64,000 nt of DNA. It comes from Ferruginibacter sp. (GTDB taxonomy: Bacteria; Bacteroidota; Bacteroidia; Chitinophagales; Chitinophagaceae). Below, one piece after another: positions 17,591-27,200 of this stretch; position 1 is the stretch's first letter; each line of letters begins with the position of its first letter. The notes beneath the pieces were generated by a model. That model was not told the origin of the DNA and ran no database searches. It saw only the letters and a list, made by a program, of their open reading frames with translations. The translations under genes and the position numbers were made by a program. The stretch lies in assembly GCA_028288705.1 (NCBI GenBank), contig JAQBNH010000019.1:62001-126000 (forward strand). Reading direction: 5' to 3'.

Positions 17591-18657
17591 ACCATGTTGG
17601 AATAATAAATTTCAAAAAAATCCAAAGGATTTCGCCAAGCCAATTTCTTTCAATGAAAAATTGTGCTTACAAATCCTTATTGGCAGAAGCCATGAATAAA
17701 AAAGCATTGCTTCCGGTTTCTGCTAATGCTTATTACGGAACAGTGTTGCATAAAATGCTAGAGTTGATTTCAAAAGGGCAAATCAGAAGCGAAAATGATT
17801 TCAATACAACTTTTCAAGAGCAAATAATTTTGATGGAAAAAAAGTTAATTTCTGATGGATATGATTTTTTTGTTCCACTTCAAAAGCGTGTAAAAGATTT
17901 CATCATGAAAAAGATCTTGCTAAAGGACCATTTGCGAAATGTGTCCGAAAGGCCGATGAGAGCAAGCGATACAAAGTTTCATTCTGAAAGATGGTTTGAA
18001 TCCAAAGACAAGGTAATTGGTGGTAAAATTGATTTGGTAATTGAAAAGGAAGAGCTAACAGAAATACTCGATTTCAAAACCGGCGCAATCACCCAAGATG
18101 TATTAGACGATGATGGAGAAGTAAGTTCAGATATAAAAGCTGAATATAAAGAGCAACTAAAGCTTTACGCTTACTTGTTTTTTGAAAACACCGGTAGATT
18201 CCCAACGCAATTAAGTTTGGTTGATTTAGCTAAACAAAAATTCATAGTACCGTTTTCAGAGAACGAATGCAAGGCTATCTTTGAAGAAGCAAAATTATTA
18301 CTGAGGTCAACAAATAGTTGTATTGATAGAGGAACGTTCACAGCAAATCCGAAAGAAACAAATTGTAGGTACTGTTTATACCGACCGGCTTGTTCCTTTT
18401 ACTTGAAGCACATAGAAACAGATAATTCTTTCAATGATGTCTCGGGTTCAATTCAAAATGTTATTAAGTTTCAAAATGGAAATGTGAGTTTATATTTAGA
18501 ATCAGGAGATAAAACGTTTACTGTTTCAAATTTCCCTTCCGAAAGGTTTGATGAATTAAATAGCGGCAGAAACAAGAAAATACACGTATTCAATCTCAAA
18601 AGGGAGTCACGTGAATTTTTCTATTCTGCCATTAAGACGACGATGATTTATGAATAA
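17587..18657 (+). CDS. RecB/Cas4-like PD-(D/E)XK nuclease with Fe-S cysteines
   Basis: A 356-residue protein with the PD-(D/E)XK core of the RecB/AddB/Cas4 superfamily: GGKIDLV with Asp149, then ILDFKTGA with Asp162 and Lys164 as the catalytic D...DxK set, and a following KEQLKLYAYLF helix. One Cys near the N-terminus (Cys26, MKNCAYK) and three near the C-terminus (Cys260, Cys263, Cys269 in CRYCLYRPAC) have the spacing that holds a 4Fe-4S cluster in AddB and Cas4. N-terminal SPSQFLSMKNCAYK is also typical. It probably cuts or resects DNA engaged by the helicase. It is coupled to the helicase (ATGA overlap) and to the methyltransferase (8-base overlap). It may correspond to DruG; that assignment is inference. 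Confidence 0.8.
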   Translation: MNHVGIINFKKIQRISPSQFLSMKNCAYKSLLAEAMNKKALLPVSANAYYGTVLHKMLELISKGQIRSENDFNTTFQEQIILMEKKLISDGYDFFVPLQKRVKDFIMKKILLKDHLRNVSERPMRASDTKFHSERWFESKDKVIGGKIDLVIEKEELTEILDFKTGAITQDVLDDDGEVSSDIKAEYKEQLKLYAYLFFENTGRFPTQLSLVDLAKQKFIVPFSENECKAIFEEAKLLLRSTNSCIDRGTFTANPKETNCRYCLYRPACSFYLKHIETDNSFNDVSGSIQNVIKFQNGNVSLYLESGDKTFTVSNFPSERFDELNSGRNKKIHVFNLKRESREFFYSAIKTTMIYE

Positions 18658-19774
18658 CCATGATCAACATAAAATTCCAATTCTTTCCTTCTACTCCGGT
18701 GGAGGGTTTATGGATATGGGTTTTGAAAAAGCAGGATTTGAAATTGTGTGGACAAATGAGGTGGACGATGTTTTTATAAAACTTCATGCGGCTGGAATAA
18801 CCTCATGGCGAAAAGCTAGAGGCAACGGCATAAAAGCCGAAATCTTCAATACAAAATCAATAACCGACATTACTTCTGAAAAAATTATCGAGGAGGCATT
18901 TCCTTTAGAAATGCCCAAGGATTTTGGAATTATCGGTGGCCCGCCATGTCAAGATTTCAGTATGAATGGTAACCTGAAAGGCTTCAATGGAGAAAGAGGC
19001 AAGCTCACTGTTATTTTCTTTGATAAAATTCTTGACTTGAGGCCTACATTTTTTGTAATGGAGAATGTAACGGGCTTGACAAAAAGCAGTTCAACAAAAG
19101 AACATTTAACAAAGCTGCTAAATCGTGTGGAGAAGGAATACTTTGTTGATCACAAAACATTAAATGCGTTGGACTTCGGGGTACCACAATTCAGAGAGAG
19201 AGTTTTCTTTATTGGTATTCGTAAAGACAAGTTTAATGATGAATTCAGAACAGATTCTCTTGGAAAATGGTTTGCTTTTCCATTAAATGAACAATACAAT
19301 GGTGCTGCTGAAAGATACAAGTGGACGACAACTGTGAATTATGGACGGAAACTGACTAAACCCAAAGGACTGCCGCTCGAATTATGCGTTGAAAGCTGTT
19401 TAGTCCCCACTAGAAAGTTAAAGACGACGCCAAATGCAGAAGAGTATTTTAATTTACATGTTGAAGAAAACAAGCTAAATAAAATTGGTGAAGGCGAGAC
19501 AAATAGGCCATCATTCAAACGACTTCATCGTTTCAAGTATAGCCCTACAGCTTGCTATGGCAACAATGAGGTACATCTGCACCCATATAAGCAAAGACGT
19601 TTGTCAGTGCGTGAAACATTACGAATACAGGGTGTAGAAGATACTTATGTTTTGCCAACTGCGTTGTCCCTAACGAAAAAATTTAAGATGATCGGCAATG
19701 GAGTACCGGTTCCTCTTGCAGAAGCAGTTGCAAACGCAGTAAAAGATTTCATCACAAAAAATAAAATAATTTGA
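18650..19774 (+). CDS. C5-cytosine DNA methyltransferase (DruM-like)
   Basis: A 374-residue S-adenosylmethionine-dependent cytosine-C5 methyltransferase. Motif I FYSGGGFMDMGFEKAGF, motif IV GGPPCQDFS with catalytic Cys100, motif VI MENV with Glu138, motif VIII QFRERVFFIG, a variable target-recognition region at about 210-300, motif IX RLSVRETLRIQG and motif X GNGVPVPLAEAV are all present, so it should be active. In the operon it most likely marks host DNA so that the helicase/nuclease complex spares it, as DruM is thought to do. Target sequence unknown. It is the last gene of the overlapping operon; a 231-base gap without a credible gene follows. Confidence 0.9.
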   Translation: MNNHDQHKIPILSFYSGGGFMDMGFEKAGFEIVWTNEVDDVFIKLHAAGITSWRKARGNGIKAEIFNTKSITDITSEKIIEEAFPLEMPKDFGIIGGPPCQDFSMNGNLKGFNGERGKLTVIFFDKILDLRPTFFVMENVTGLTKSSSTKEHLTKLLNRVEKEYFVDHKTLNALDFGVPQFRERVFFIGIRKDKFNDEFRTDSLGKWFAFPLNEQYNGAAERYKWTTTVNYGRKLTKPKGLPLELCVESCLVPTRKLKTTPNAEEYFNLHVEENKLNKIGEGETNRPSFKRLHRFKYSPTACYGNNEVHLHPYKQRRLSVRETLRIQGVEDTYVLPTALSLTKKFKMIGNGVPVPLAEAVANAVKDFITKNKII

Positions 19775-20005
19775 AACCTGGTTGCTGTATCATTCACATT
19801 TACGAGGAGTCGGCACTTCGACTAATTTCTGTGCCTTTTACTTAGAGCATCAGAGATTTTACAACAGGCCCGCATGTGTAATCGTAATTCGGTCTCTTCG
19901 TGAAACGCTTACCCGGGTGAGTACAGATATTAAATTTAATTTTTATTATTTTACAGACCTTTACGACGAATAAGTTTAAAAAGAATAGTTATCTAGATAT
20001 CATTT

Positions 20006-20842
20006 ATGCCCGAAAATTGGTCTCCCTTAGAAGTCGACTTAATCGTAGCAGACTATTTTGCTATGCTCTCCAAGGAATTGGTCGGTGAATCTTACAATAA
20101 AACTTATCATCGAAACATACTAAAAACGGTACTGAACAATCGTTCTGATGGTTCGATTGAATTTAAACATCAAAACATTAGTGCAGTATTGATAGGCTTA
20201 GGCCTTCCATTCATAAAGGGGTATAAACCTAAAAATAATTTTCAAACCATATTAGCGGAAGGAGTCACTACATACATTGGCGAACGAAAACCAACCATTG
20301 AGCCAAAATTTGTTCAATTTGCAGACAGAACTATATCATCACAAAACCATTCGGTTTTTGACAAAATCCTCGATAGTGCCCCAGCAAAAGAAAACATTAT
20401 AAGTGAGCCCGGGGTTCACTTAATCCGGAGACCATTTAAAATAAATTATTTAGAAAGAGAGCAGAATAATTCCTCCCTAGGCGCAAATGGCGAATCGCTA
20501 GTTATAGATTACGAAAAATGGCGATTGAAAAAGCTGGGGAAAGAATCGTTGGCTGATACAGTGGAATGGGTTTCGAAATATAACGATGGAGCCGGCTTTG
20601 ATATCCTATCAAAAAACGAAGATGGCTCGGACCGGTATCTTGAGGTGAAAACAACTAAGCTGACAAAAGAAACACCGATCTTCTTTTCAAAAAATGAGTA
20701 CGCATTCTCTTTAGAAAAGAGATCCCAATTCTATCTTTACCGGCTTTTCAATTTCAATGATAGCCCAAAAATGTTTACACTTAACGGAAGCTTCGACGAT
20801 TTTTGCAGAAAGGAAGCGATACAATACAAAGGGCAATTTTAA
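20006..20842 (+). CDS. DUF3883 protein, putative PD-(D/E)XK nuclease
   Basis: A 278-residue protein in two parts. The N-terminal half (WSPLEVDLIVADYFAML, YNKTYHRNILKTVL, GSIEFKHQNISAVLIGLGLP) is a conserved helical domain found in many restriction-associated proteins. The C-terminal half is DUF3883: LGANGESLVIDYE near residue 158, then GAGFDIL with Asp199 and YLEVKTT with Glu213 and Lys215, an intact D...ExK nuclease motif, then KNEYAF. It probably is a DNA endonuclease with its own promoter after the methyltransferase gene. It could extend the Druantia-like system, be a separate single-gene defence, or use the same methyl mark. It shares the AT-rich composition of the operon. Confidence 0.7.
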   Translation: MPENWSPLEVDLIVADYFAMLSKELVGESYNKTYHRNILKTVLNNRSDGSIEFKHQNISAVLIGLGLPFIKGYKPKNNFQTILAEGVTTYIGERKPTIEPKFVQFADRTISSQNHSVFDKILDSAPAKENIISEPGVHLIRRPFKINYLEREQNNSSLGANGESLVIDYEKWRLKKLGKESLADTVEWVSKYNDGAGFDILSKNEDGSDRYLEVKTTKLTKETPIFFSKNEYAFSLEKRSQFYLYRLFNFNDSPKMFTLNGSFDDFCRKEAIQYKGQF

Positions 20843-20873
20843 ATCTACTAAGCAAGTCGGGAAGTATTTACAT

Positions 20874-21332
20874 ATGAATAAGACCATACTAATCATCGTT
20901 TGTCTAACTCTCGCGTCTCTTATTGGAAATGCCCAGCATAAAAATAATCCGCATGTTGTAATTGACCGCATTCCTAAAATAGCGATGCCCACGCTGATTG
21001 ATCTGGATTTCTGTCAAAAATTGCATGCATTAAATATCCCCGATAGTCTCGTGTTTTTTGATGAGGGGCGCCCGGCCTTTTTTCAAATATGGATTTCGAT
21101 CTCATTTGATAAAAATGGTCATGTCTTTTCATTAAATGCTGATGGCAACTCACCGCTAATTTCGAACCTGCTGAATGAAATGGAGTTGTTATTAAAAAGC
21201 ACCAGATGGAACGTAAAAAAGGTCAAGACAAATAAAGCGTTTGAGATTGGGTGCAGGCTTGCTATCCATGGTTTTGAACAATTATATTTTAGAACACCTG
21301 ACAATACGCATAGAAGAAAAATATGCAACTAG
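20874..21332 (+). CDS. Secreted hypothetical protein
   Basis: A 152-residue protein starting MNKTILIIVCLTLASLIGNA, a clear signal peptide with probable cleavage after NAQ. The mature part (about 130 residues) contains PAFFQIWISISFDKNGHVFSLNADG, a pattern like the short beta-rich exported proteins of Bacteroidota that carry a TonB-C-like strand-helix-strand unit, but the match is weak. An upstream extension of the frame exists, but the ATG at 20874 sits directly before the signal peptide. It begins 31 bases after the DUF3883 gene and may be transcribed with it; I see no functional link. Confidence 0.6.
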   Translation: MNKTILIIVCLTLASLIGNAQHKNNPHVVIDRIPKIAMPTLIDLDFCQKLHALNIPDSLVFFDEGRPAFFQIWISISFDKNGHVFSLNADGNSPLISNLLNEMELLLKSTRWNVKKVKTNKAFEIGCRLAIHGFEQLYFRTPDNTHRRKICN

Positions 21333-21450
21333 TTAGCAGCGTAGGGTTAAACCGAATTGCAAAGAATAAAAGTTCTATAATGTGCTTGTTCCAAAAAAAA
21401 CGCCCACCCATCCCTCACGGAACAAGCAGGCGCTCTTTTAAAAACAAAAC

Positions 21451-22968
21451 CTAGTTATAATCTTCTTCGTCAAAATCATCTTCCCCATAATGTTCGCTGC
21501 CGGAGCTGAGCATGGAGCCCATCAGGTCTTTAAAGGCGATCTTGCCGTCGATCACTTTCTTGCTGATCAGCGAATAGGCGGAGAGGCCATGCAACACCAA
21601 CTCCATCAACAAGGCGTTCTCTTTTTCTGAGGCGGCATGGAAATATTTTTTCACCAGCGCATGCAGGCCATTCACCTTGTACAGCATCTGGATCTTATCT
21701 GCATCTTTCGTTTCCAAAAAAAGCTCCAGGCTATGACCGCCATCGAACCAGGCGATGATGGCCTTGTAAGGATTTTCTGCAGCAGGTTCTTTGCCCTTGC
21801 GTTTTTTCAATGTCTCCGGGTTCGGGAAATATTGCACAAATTGCGTGCGGATGGCTTTTTCCAATAGGTTGTAAGCGACCTGGAACGGACCTTCCTGCTC
21901 GCCTTCGTACACGAGCTCGATCTTACCGGTGATGGAGGGGATGATGCCGGAGAGGTCACTTAGCCAGACCTGCGTATGTGCTTCGCCGTTAATGATCGCT
22001 CTGCGTTCTGCAGCACTTACGGCGTTCTCGTAGGCGGCAATCGTGAGCCTGGCACTCACACCACTTTTCTTATCTACCAGTTCACTGTCACGGGCTTCAA
22101 ATGCGACCTGCTCGATCAGGCGCTTTACCAAATCACTCACTTCCACCAGCTTGTCCTGCTCGGGGATGATCGCGGCTTCCTGCGAGGTGATGTGTAAAGC
22201 AGTCTCGATCGATTTTGGATAATGCGTCAGGATCTGGCTTTCGATCCGGTCTTTCAAGGGCGTTACGATGCTGCCGCGGTTCGTATAGTCTTCCGGGTTA
22301 GCGGTAAACACGAACAGCACGTCCAGGGGTAAACGCAGTTTAAACCCGCGAATTTGCAGATCGCCTTCTTCCAATATATTAAACAGCGACACCTGGATCC
22401 TGGCCTGCAAATCGGGCAGCTCGTTGATCACAAAAATGCTGCGGTTGCTTCTTGGGATAATGCCATAATGCAGTACGCGCTCATCTGCAAAACTGAGTTT
22501 TAAATTGGCTGCCTTGATCGGGTCAATATCACCGATCAGGTCCGCCACACTTACATCCGGCGTGGCGAGTTTTTCGCCGTAACGCTGGCTCCGGTGCAAC
22601 CAGGCGATCGGCGTGCCATCGCCTTTCTCCGCGATCAGGTCCGTCGCATAACGGGAGATGGGGTTGAACGGATCGTCATTGATCTCACTGCCGGCAACCA
22701 CGGGAATATATTCATCCAGTAATTCCACCATCTGCCTGGCCATCCGCGTTTTCGCTTGTCCGCGCAAACCAAGGAACAAAATATTATGCCTGGACAATAA
22801 TGCCCTTTCTGTATCGGGGATTACCGAATCTTCGTATCCTAAAATGCCGGGGAATGGATTCTCTTTTGCCTGGATCTTTTTAATAAGGTTTTCACGGATC
22901 TCCGTTTTAATCGGTCGGGAGGTATAGCCTGATTTTTTAAGCTCGCCCAGCGTGTTGCTTTTCGTCAT
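21451..22968 (-). CDS. MoxR/ChlI-type AAA+ ATPase
   Basis: A 505-residue AAA+ protein of the MoxR / magnesium-chelatase ChlI type. Walker A GLRGQAKT is at residues 67-74, Walker B is SIFVINELPDL, followed by LQIRGFKLRLPLDVLFVFTANPEDYTNRG (the sensor-I region with TANPEDY). The C-terminal part is acidic (ending EDDFDEEDYN). Such ATPases work with a von Willebrand A partner to remodel or insert metals into protein complexes. The VWA gene lies 27 bases upstream in the same orientation, so the two form an operon. Bacteroidota carry this pair widely; the client protein is not known. It is not part of cobalamin or chlorophyll synthesis here, since no such genes are near. Confidence 0.85.
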   Translation of the reverse strand: MTKSNTLGELKKSGYTSRPIKTEIRENLIKKIQAKENPFPGILGYEDSVIPDTERALLSRHNILFLGLRGQAKTRMARQMVELLDEYIPVVAGSEINDDPFNPISRYATDLIAEKGDGTPIAWLHRSQRYGEKLATPDVSVADLIGDIDPIKAANLKLSFADERVLHYGIIPRSNRSIFVINELPDLQARIQVSLFNILEEGDLQIRGFKLRLPLDVLFVFTANPEDYTNRGSIVTPLKDRIESQILTHYPKSIETALHITSQEAAIIPEQDKLVEVSDLVKRLIEQVAFEARDSELVDKKSGVSARLTIAAYENAVSAAERRAIINGEAHTQVWLSDLSGIIPSITGKIELVYEGEQEGPFQVAYNLLEKAIRTQFVQYFPNPETLKKRKGKEPAAENPYKAIIAWFDGGHSLELFLETKDADKIQMLYKVNGLHALVKKYFHAASEKENALLMELVLHGLSAYSLISKKVIDGKIAFKDLMGSMLSSGSEHYGEDDFDEEDYN

Positions 22969-22995
22969 TGATTGGTCTTATGTTTTGAGTATTTT

Positions 22996-24093
22996 TTAAT
23001 AAACGGTTTTTCTTTTGCCGCTCTCGAAATCTTTAAATATAAAGGCACCGAGTTTATCCAGCGAAGCAAAAAATGCCTTGCCATTATTCGTCTCGGTAAA
23101 CTCCTGCACAAAGCGTTGCAGGTAGGGATCGCTCGCGATCATGAAGGTCGTGATCGGGATCTTTAATTTTTTACATTGCGTGGCTAAACTCAGGCAACGC
23201 GTTAATATTTTCCGGTCGATGCCGAAACTGTTCTTGTAATATTTATTCCCTGTTTTTAAACAGGTGGGCTTACCATCCGTGATCATAAAGATCTGCTTGT
23301 TCGGATTACGTCGCCTGCGTAAAATATCCATCGCGAGTTCGAGGCCGGCGACGGTGTTGGTATGGTAGGGACCAACCTGCAGGTAAGGCAGGTCTTTCAC
23401 TTCAATCGTCCAGGCATCGTTGCCAAATACAACGATGTCTAAGGTGTCTTTTGGATATTTTGTCTGGATCAGTTCGCTCAATGCCATTGCTACTTTTTTC
23501 GCCGGCGTAATGCGGTCTTCGCCATAGAGGATCATCGAGTGGGAGATATCAATCATCAGCACCGTGGAGGTCTGCGATTTAAAATCTGTTTCCCTGATCT
23601 CTAAATCATCTTCATGCATTTTAAAACTATCAATGCCATGGTTGATCTGCGCATTGCGGATAGAAGACGTGAAATCGATCTGCTCCATCGTATCGCCAAA
23701 CTGGAAAGGCCTGGTCTCGGGATTGATCTCATCGCCGCCGCCGGGCCTGAACGTATTGTGGTTGCCCTGCTTCGTCTTTTTTAATTTACCAAAGATCTCT
23801 TCCAGGCTTTTTTTGCGGATGCCCTGTTCTGTCTTTTTGCTGATCTTAATTTCACCGTCCTGCTTGTTCTCATCCACATAACCTTTCTGTTTCAGCTCTT
23901 CCAAAAAGTCGCCGATGCCATACTCATCATTCGTGAGTACGTATTGTTTGTCCAGCTCATTCAGCCATTGCATGGCTTCATTAAAATCGCCGCTGGTATG
24001 GGTAAGGAGTTGCATGAAAAGATCCAGCAGCTCGTCGAACTTCGACTTGGCATTTTCGGATGGATCGTATTTGGAGAAATTAAAACCGCGCAT
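22996..24093 (-). CDS. VWA-domain protein, partner of the AAA+ ATPase
   Basis: A 365-residue protein. The N-terminal 140 residues are helical and polar. From about residue 175 lies a von Willebrand factor A domain with an intact metal-ion-dependent adhesion site: MIDISHSM gives Asp182, Ser184 and Ser186 (DxSxS), and IFMITDGKPTC gives the later Asp. No signal peptide, so cytoplasmic. It is the first gene of a two-gene operon with the MoxR/ChlI-like ATPase, the standard pairing of these families: the VWA protein usually recruits the substrate for the ATPase ring. Confidence 0.85.
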   Translation of the reverse strand: MRGFNFSKYDPSENAKSKFDELLDLFMQLLTHTSGDFNEAMQWLNELDKQYVLTNDEYGIGDFLEELKQKGYVDENKQDGEIKISKKTEQGIRKKSLEEIFGKLKKTKQGNHNTFRPGGGDEINPETRPFQFGDTMEQIDFTSSIRNAQINHGIDSFKMHEDDLEIRETDFKSQTSTVLMIDISHSMILYGEDRITPAKKVAMALSELIQTKYPKDTLDIVVFGNDAWTIEVKDLPYLQVGPYHTNTVAGLELAMDILRRRRNPNKQIFMITDGKPTCLKTGNKYYKNSFGIDRKILTRCLSLATQCKKLKIPITTFMIASDPYLQRFVQEFTETNNGKAFFASLDKLGAFIFKDFESGKRKTVY

Positions 24094-24197
24094 AAGCTAA
24101 TAACGTTTAACCGGGGGAAATGTTCGGGCGGAGATGGCCGGGGCCAGGTTACCGGGATGTAATTTACGCAACAATTAAGTGAAGGGTTGTTAAATAG

Positions 24198-24225
24198 AAA
24201 AGCCCCGTTTTTCAACAGGGCTTTT
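24198..24225. terminator. Hairpin terminator after the DUF2723 gene
   Basis: Arms AAAAGCCC and GGGCTTTT, extended by GTT/AAC with one mismatch around a TTTC loop. It lies 22 bases beyond the stop of the minus-strand DUF2723 gene, with A/T runs on both sides, and separates it from the VWA-AAA operon. Confidence 0.75.
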
Positions 24226-24246
24226 ATTAAAATTTATTGGTATTTA

Positions 24247-27200
24247 TTAAGGCGTATCTACCGGTTTGGTCTGGATCGCGCCTTTGTTTTCTACTGCTGC
24301 AGGATCAATGGTTTTGGCCTGCTGTTCCAGGCTCATCATGAACTTCAGCATATCCTGGTTACGATTCTCATCATAGCTGAGGTTATCGCGTTTCGTATCC
24401 GGGAGTTGCTGGTAGTATTCCATCTGCTGCTCCATATCTTTTTTCAGGCTCTGCGTTACCTTGCCTGCCAGTTTCAAATCACCGGCTTTATAGGCCGCGA
24501 TCAGGAACTGTAAAGAGATCTGGTTGTGCTGGCCATTGCGGCTCACCATGCCATAAGGCATATTGCTTTCCAGCATCATCTGGTCGCATTTGTTCAGCAT
24601 TTTTTTTGCGTCTTCTTTGCGGCCATGATCAGCCAGGTTAGCAGCTGCCTGTGCATAAGCCAAACGGATACTGTTTAAATGGCGACGGTTCTCTTCATCA
24701 AAGTAAACGCCTTGTTTATCGGCATTACCAAACACGAAGGTTTTTGTCATTTTATTAAATACCCAGTCCTGGTTCACTTCGCTGTTCGCCACCGGCACCA
24801 GCCTGTAAGAAAGGCCATCCTGGCGTAAATAAGCACCGAACCCTAGTTCTCCATAAGGGGACGTGAAATAGATCGGGCGTTTCCATTTATTGGCAGCGAT
24901 AATATTTAAGATCGCGGCGTCATTTTTATACAACACCTGCTTAGGAATCTCAAACTGGATCTCGTTCAGCACGGTATCGTTGGCATTCACCGTTCCGTTT
25001 TGTTTTACGAGGTTGATGTCTACCGGCACGCTCACCTTTTTCGACGGGAACACATTCAGCATACTGCCATCACGGCCCTGTTCTGTTTTAGACGGATCAT
25101 CGCTACCGGCATAATCTTTCATCATCGTGTACAGGTCCATAAACTGGTTTGGATCGATGCCCGGTTTCGGCGCATTGTACACTACGTCGCGGTTAGATCC
25201 TTCTATCTGCGCAGCAGACCAGATCGGGTCGATCGGGTCGCTCTGATTCACTTTATAGCGCAGTTGATTGATATACCAATCGGTTCCCAACAGGCTGCTG
25301 TTGATCACGCGGATATCGGGGCGGATGCCCTGTACTTCCTGTGCATACCAGAGCGGGTAAGTATCGTTATCACCAAAGGAGATCAGGATCGCATTGGGTG
25401 CACAACTTTCTAAATAATCTATAGCCAGGTCACGCGCCAATACTTTATTGCTGCGGTCATGGTCGTCCCATTCCTGCGAAGCCATTAACACCGGCACGAG
25501 CAATAAACAGGCGATTCCTGCCGCGTATGTCGCGTTACGGAGATTCTTCAATCCTTTGTTAAACAGGTCTTTTACATAAAGCACACCGATACCGATCCAG
25601 AAGGCGAAGGCATAGAAGGAGCCCACGAAGGCATAATCACGCTCTCTTGGCTGGTTGCCCGCCTGGTTAAGGTAAAGCGAAATCGCGAGGCCGGTAAAGA
25701 AGAAAAGCAATGCGACAACGAGTGCATCCCGACCGTCTTTTTTCACCTGGTAAACGAGCCCGAGGATACCGAGAATAAACGGCAGCATGAAAAGCTTGTT
25801 ATTGGCCTTATTATTTTTCAGGCTGTCAGGTAATTTGCTCTGATCGCCGAGGCGCATCTGGTCGTAGAAGCCGATACCGGTCTTCCAGTTACCATCGCGC
25901 ACATTGCCCATCTGCACACCCTGTACATCATTTTGTTTACCGGCAAAGTTCCACATGAAATAACGCCAGTACATCCAGTTCAGCTGGTAGTCGAAGAAGA
26001 AGCCGATATTCTCTGCCATCGTCGGGGCACGGTCCCAGCGGCCCTGTTTGTCTTTCCCGATCCCCGCCCAGGAAGCGTAATAATCCGCATGACCCTGGTC
26101 GTTACTCTGGTCCCACATCCTTGGCAGGAAATGCTTGTCTTCCGGCGCATATACATATTCTACCTTACGGCCATTCTGTTCGTATTTGCCGTTGGCTTTG
26201 ATATAGGTTTCGGTCACTTTCGTGTCCTGGATCTCGGCAGTAAAATCCTGACCGTACAAGACAGGCCAGTCGCCATACTGTTCGCGGCTCACATAACCTA
26301 CCAGGTTTACCGGGTTATCCACGTTATACATATCCACGGAAGGATCAGCGTTAGAGCGCACCAGCGTAGTGAAATAAGTAGAATAACCTAAGAGCATGAA
26401 GACGAAACTCCAGAGACCGAGTTTTAAAAAGTTCCAGTTGTTTTTGTTGGCGATGCGCAGACCGAAATAAACGAGCACGGCCATCAGGACAAAGAAGAAA
26501 GCGAAGCCGGAGAAGAAAGGCAGGCCGAAATCGTTGACGAACAATACATCCATTTTTCCTGCACCGCTGATGCTCCATTGGATCACGGCTTTTTGCACAA
26601 CACCCGTTACCACGCAACCGATAAGGAAGGCGATGAAAGTGCCCCAGTTGGTGACTTTATACCTTTTATAATAATAGATCACCACGATCGCCGGGATCGT
26701 AAGGAGGTTTAATAAATGGACACCGATGGACAAGCCCATCAGGTAAAATATCAGGATAATCCAGCGATCGGCTTTGGTAAAATGACCTTTGATGCCTTGT
26801 TCCTGTTCTTCGGTAACGGCATGTTCCCATTTGAGGATACACCAGAACACGACAGCCGTGAAGAAAGAGGAGAGGGCATATACCTCGCCTTCCACCGCAC
26901 TATACCAGAAAGAGTCAGAGAATGTATAAGCAAGAGCACCCACCACACCAGCAGCCATGATCGCGATGATCTTGTCCATGTTGAGTGGCGTACCGTCTTT
27001 TTGTACAATTTTACGTGCGAAATGGGTGATGCTCCAGAAGAGGAATAAGATCGTGAAACCACTGGCCAGCGCACTCATCAGGTTGATACCGGTAGCGGCA
27101 TGTTCGGGATCGAATGGCGCCATGAACAGGCGACCGATCAGCACAAAAAGGGGAGCGCCCGGTGGATGGGGAATCTGCAGTTTGTAGGCACTGGAAGCAA

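Noticed and set aside
8649..19774. DISARM or Dpd (7-deazaguanine) system
   Set aside because: DISARM has separate DrmA and DrmB and a phospholipase D-like DrmC, none of which is seen. No queuosine-type synthesis genes are present as in dpd clusters. One giant DUF1998 helicase plus methyltransferase fits Druantia II better.
19782..19973. 63-codon frame between the methyltransferase and DUF3883 genes
   Set aside because: No recognisable domain or start context; composition does not look coding. Treated as intergenic.
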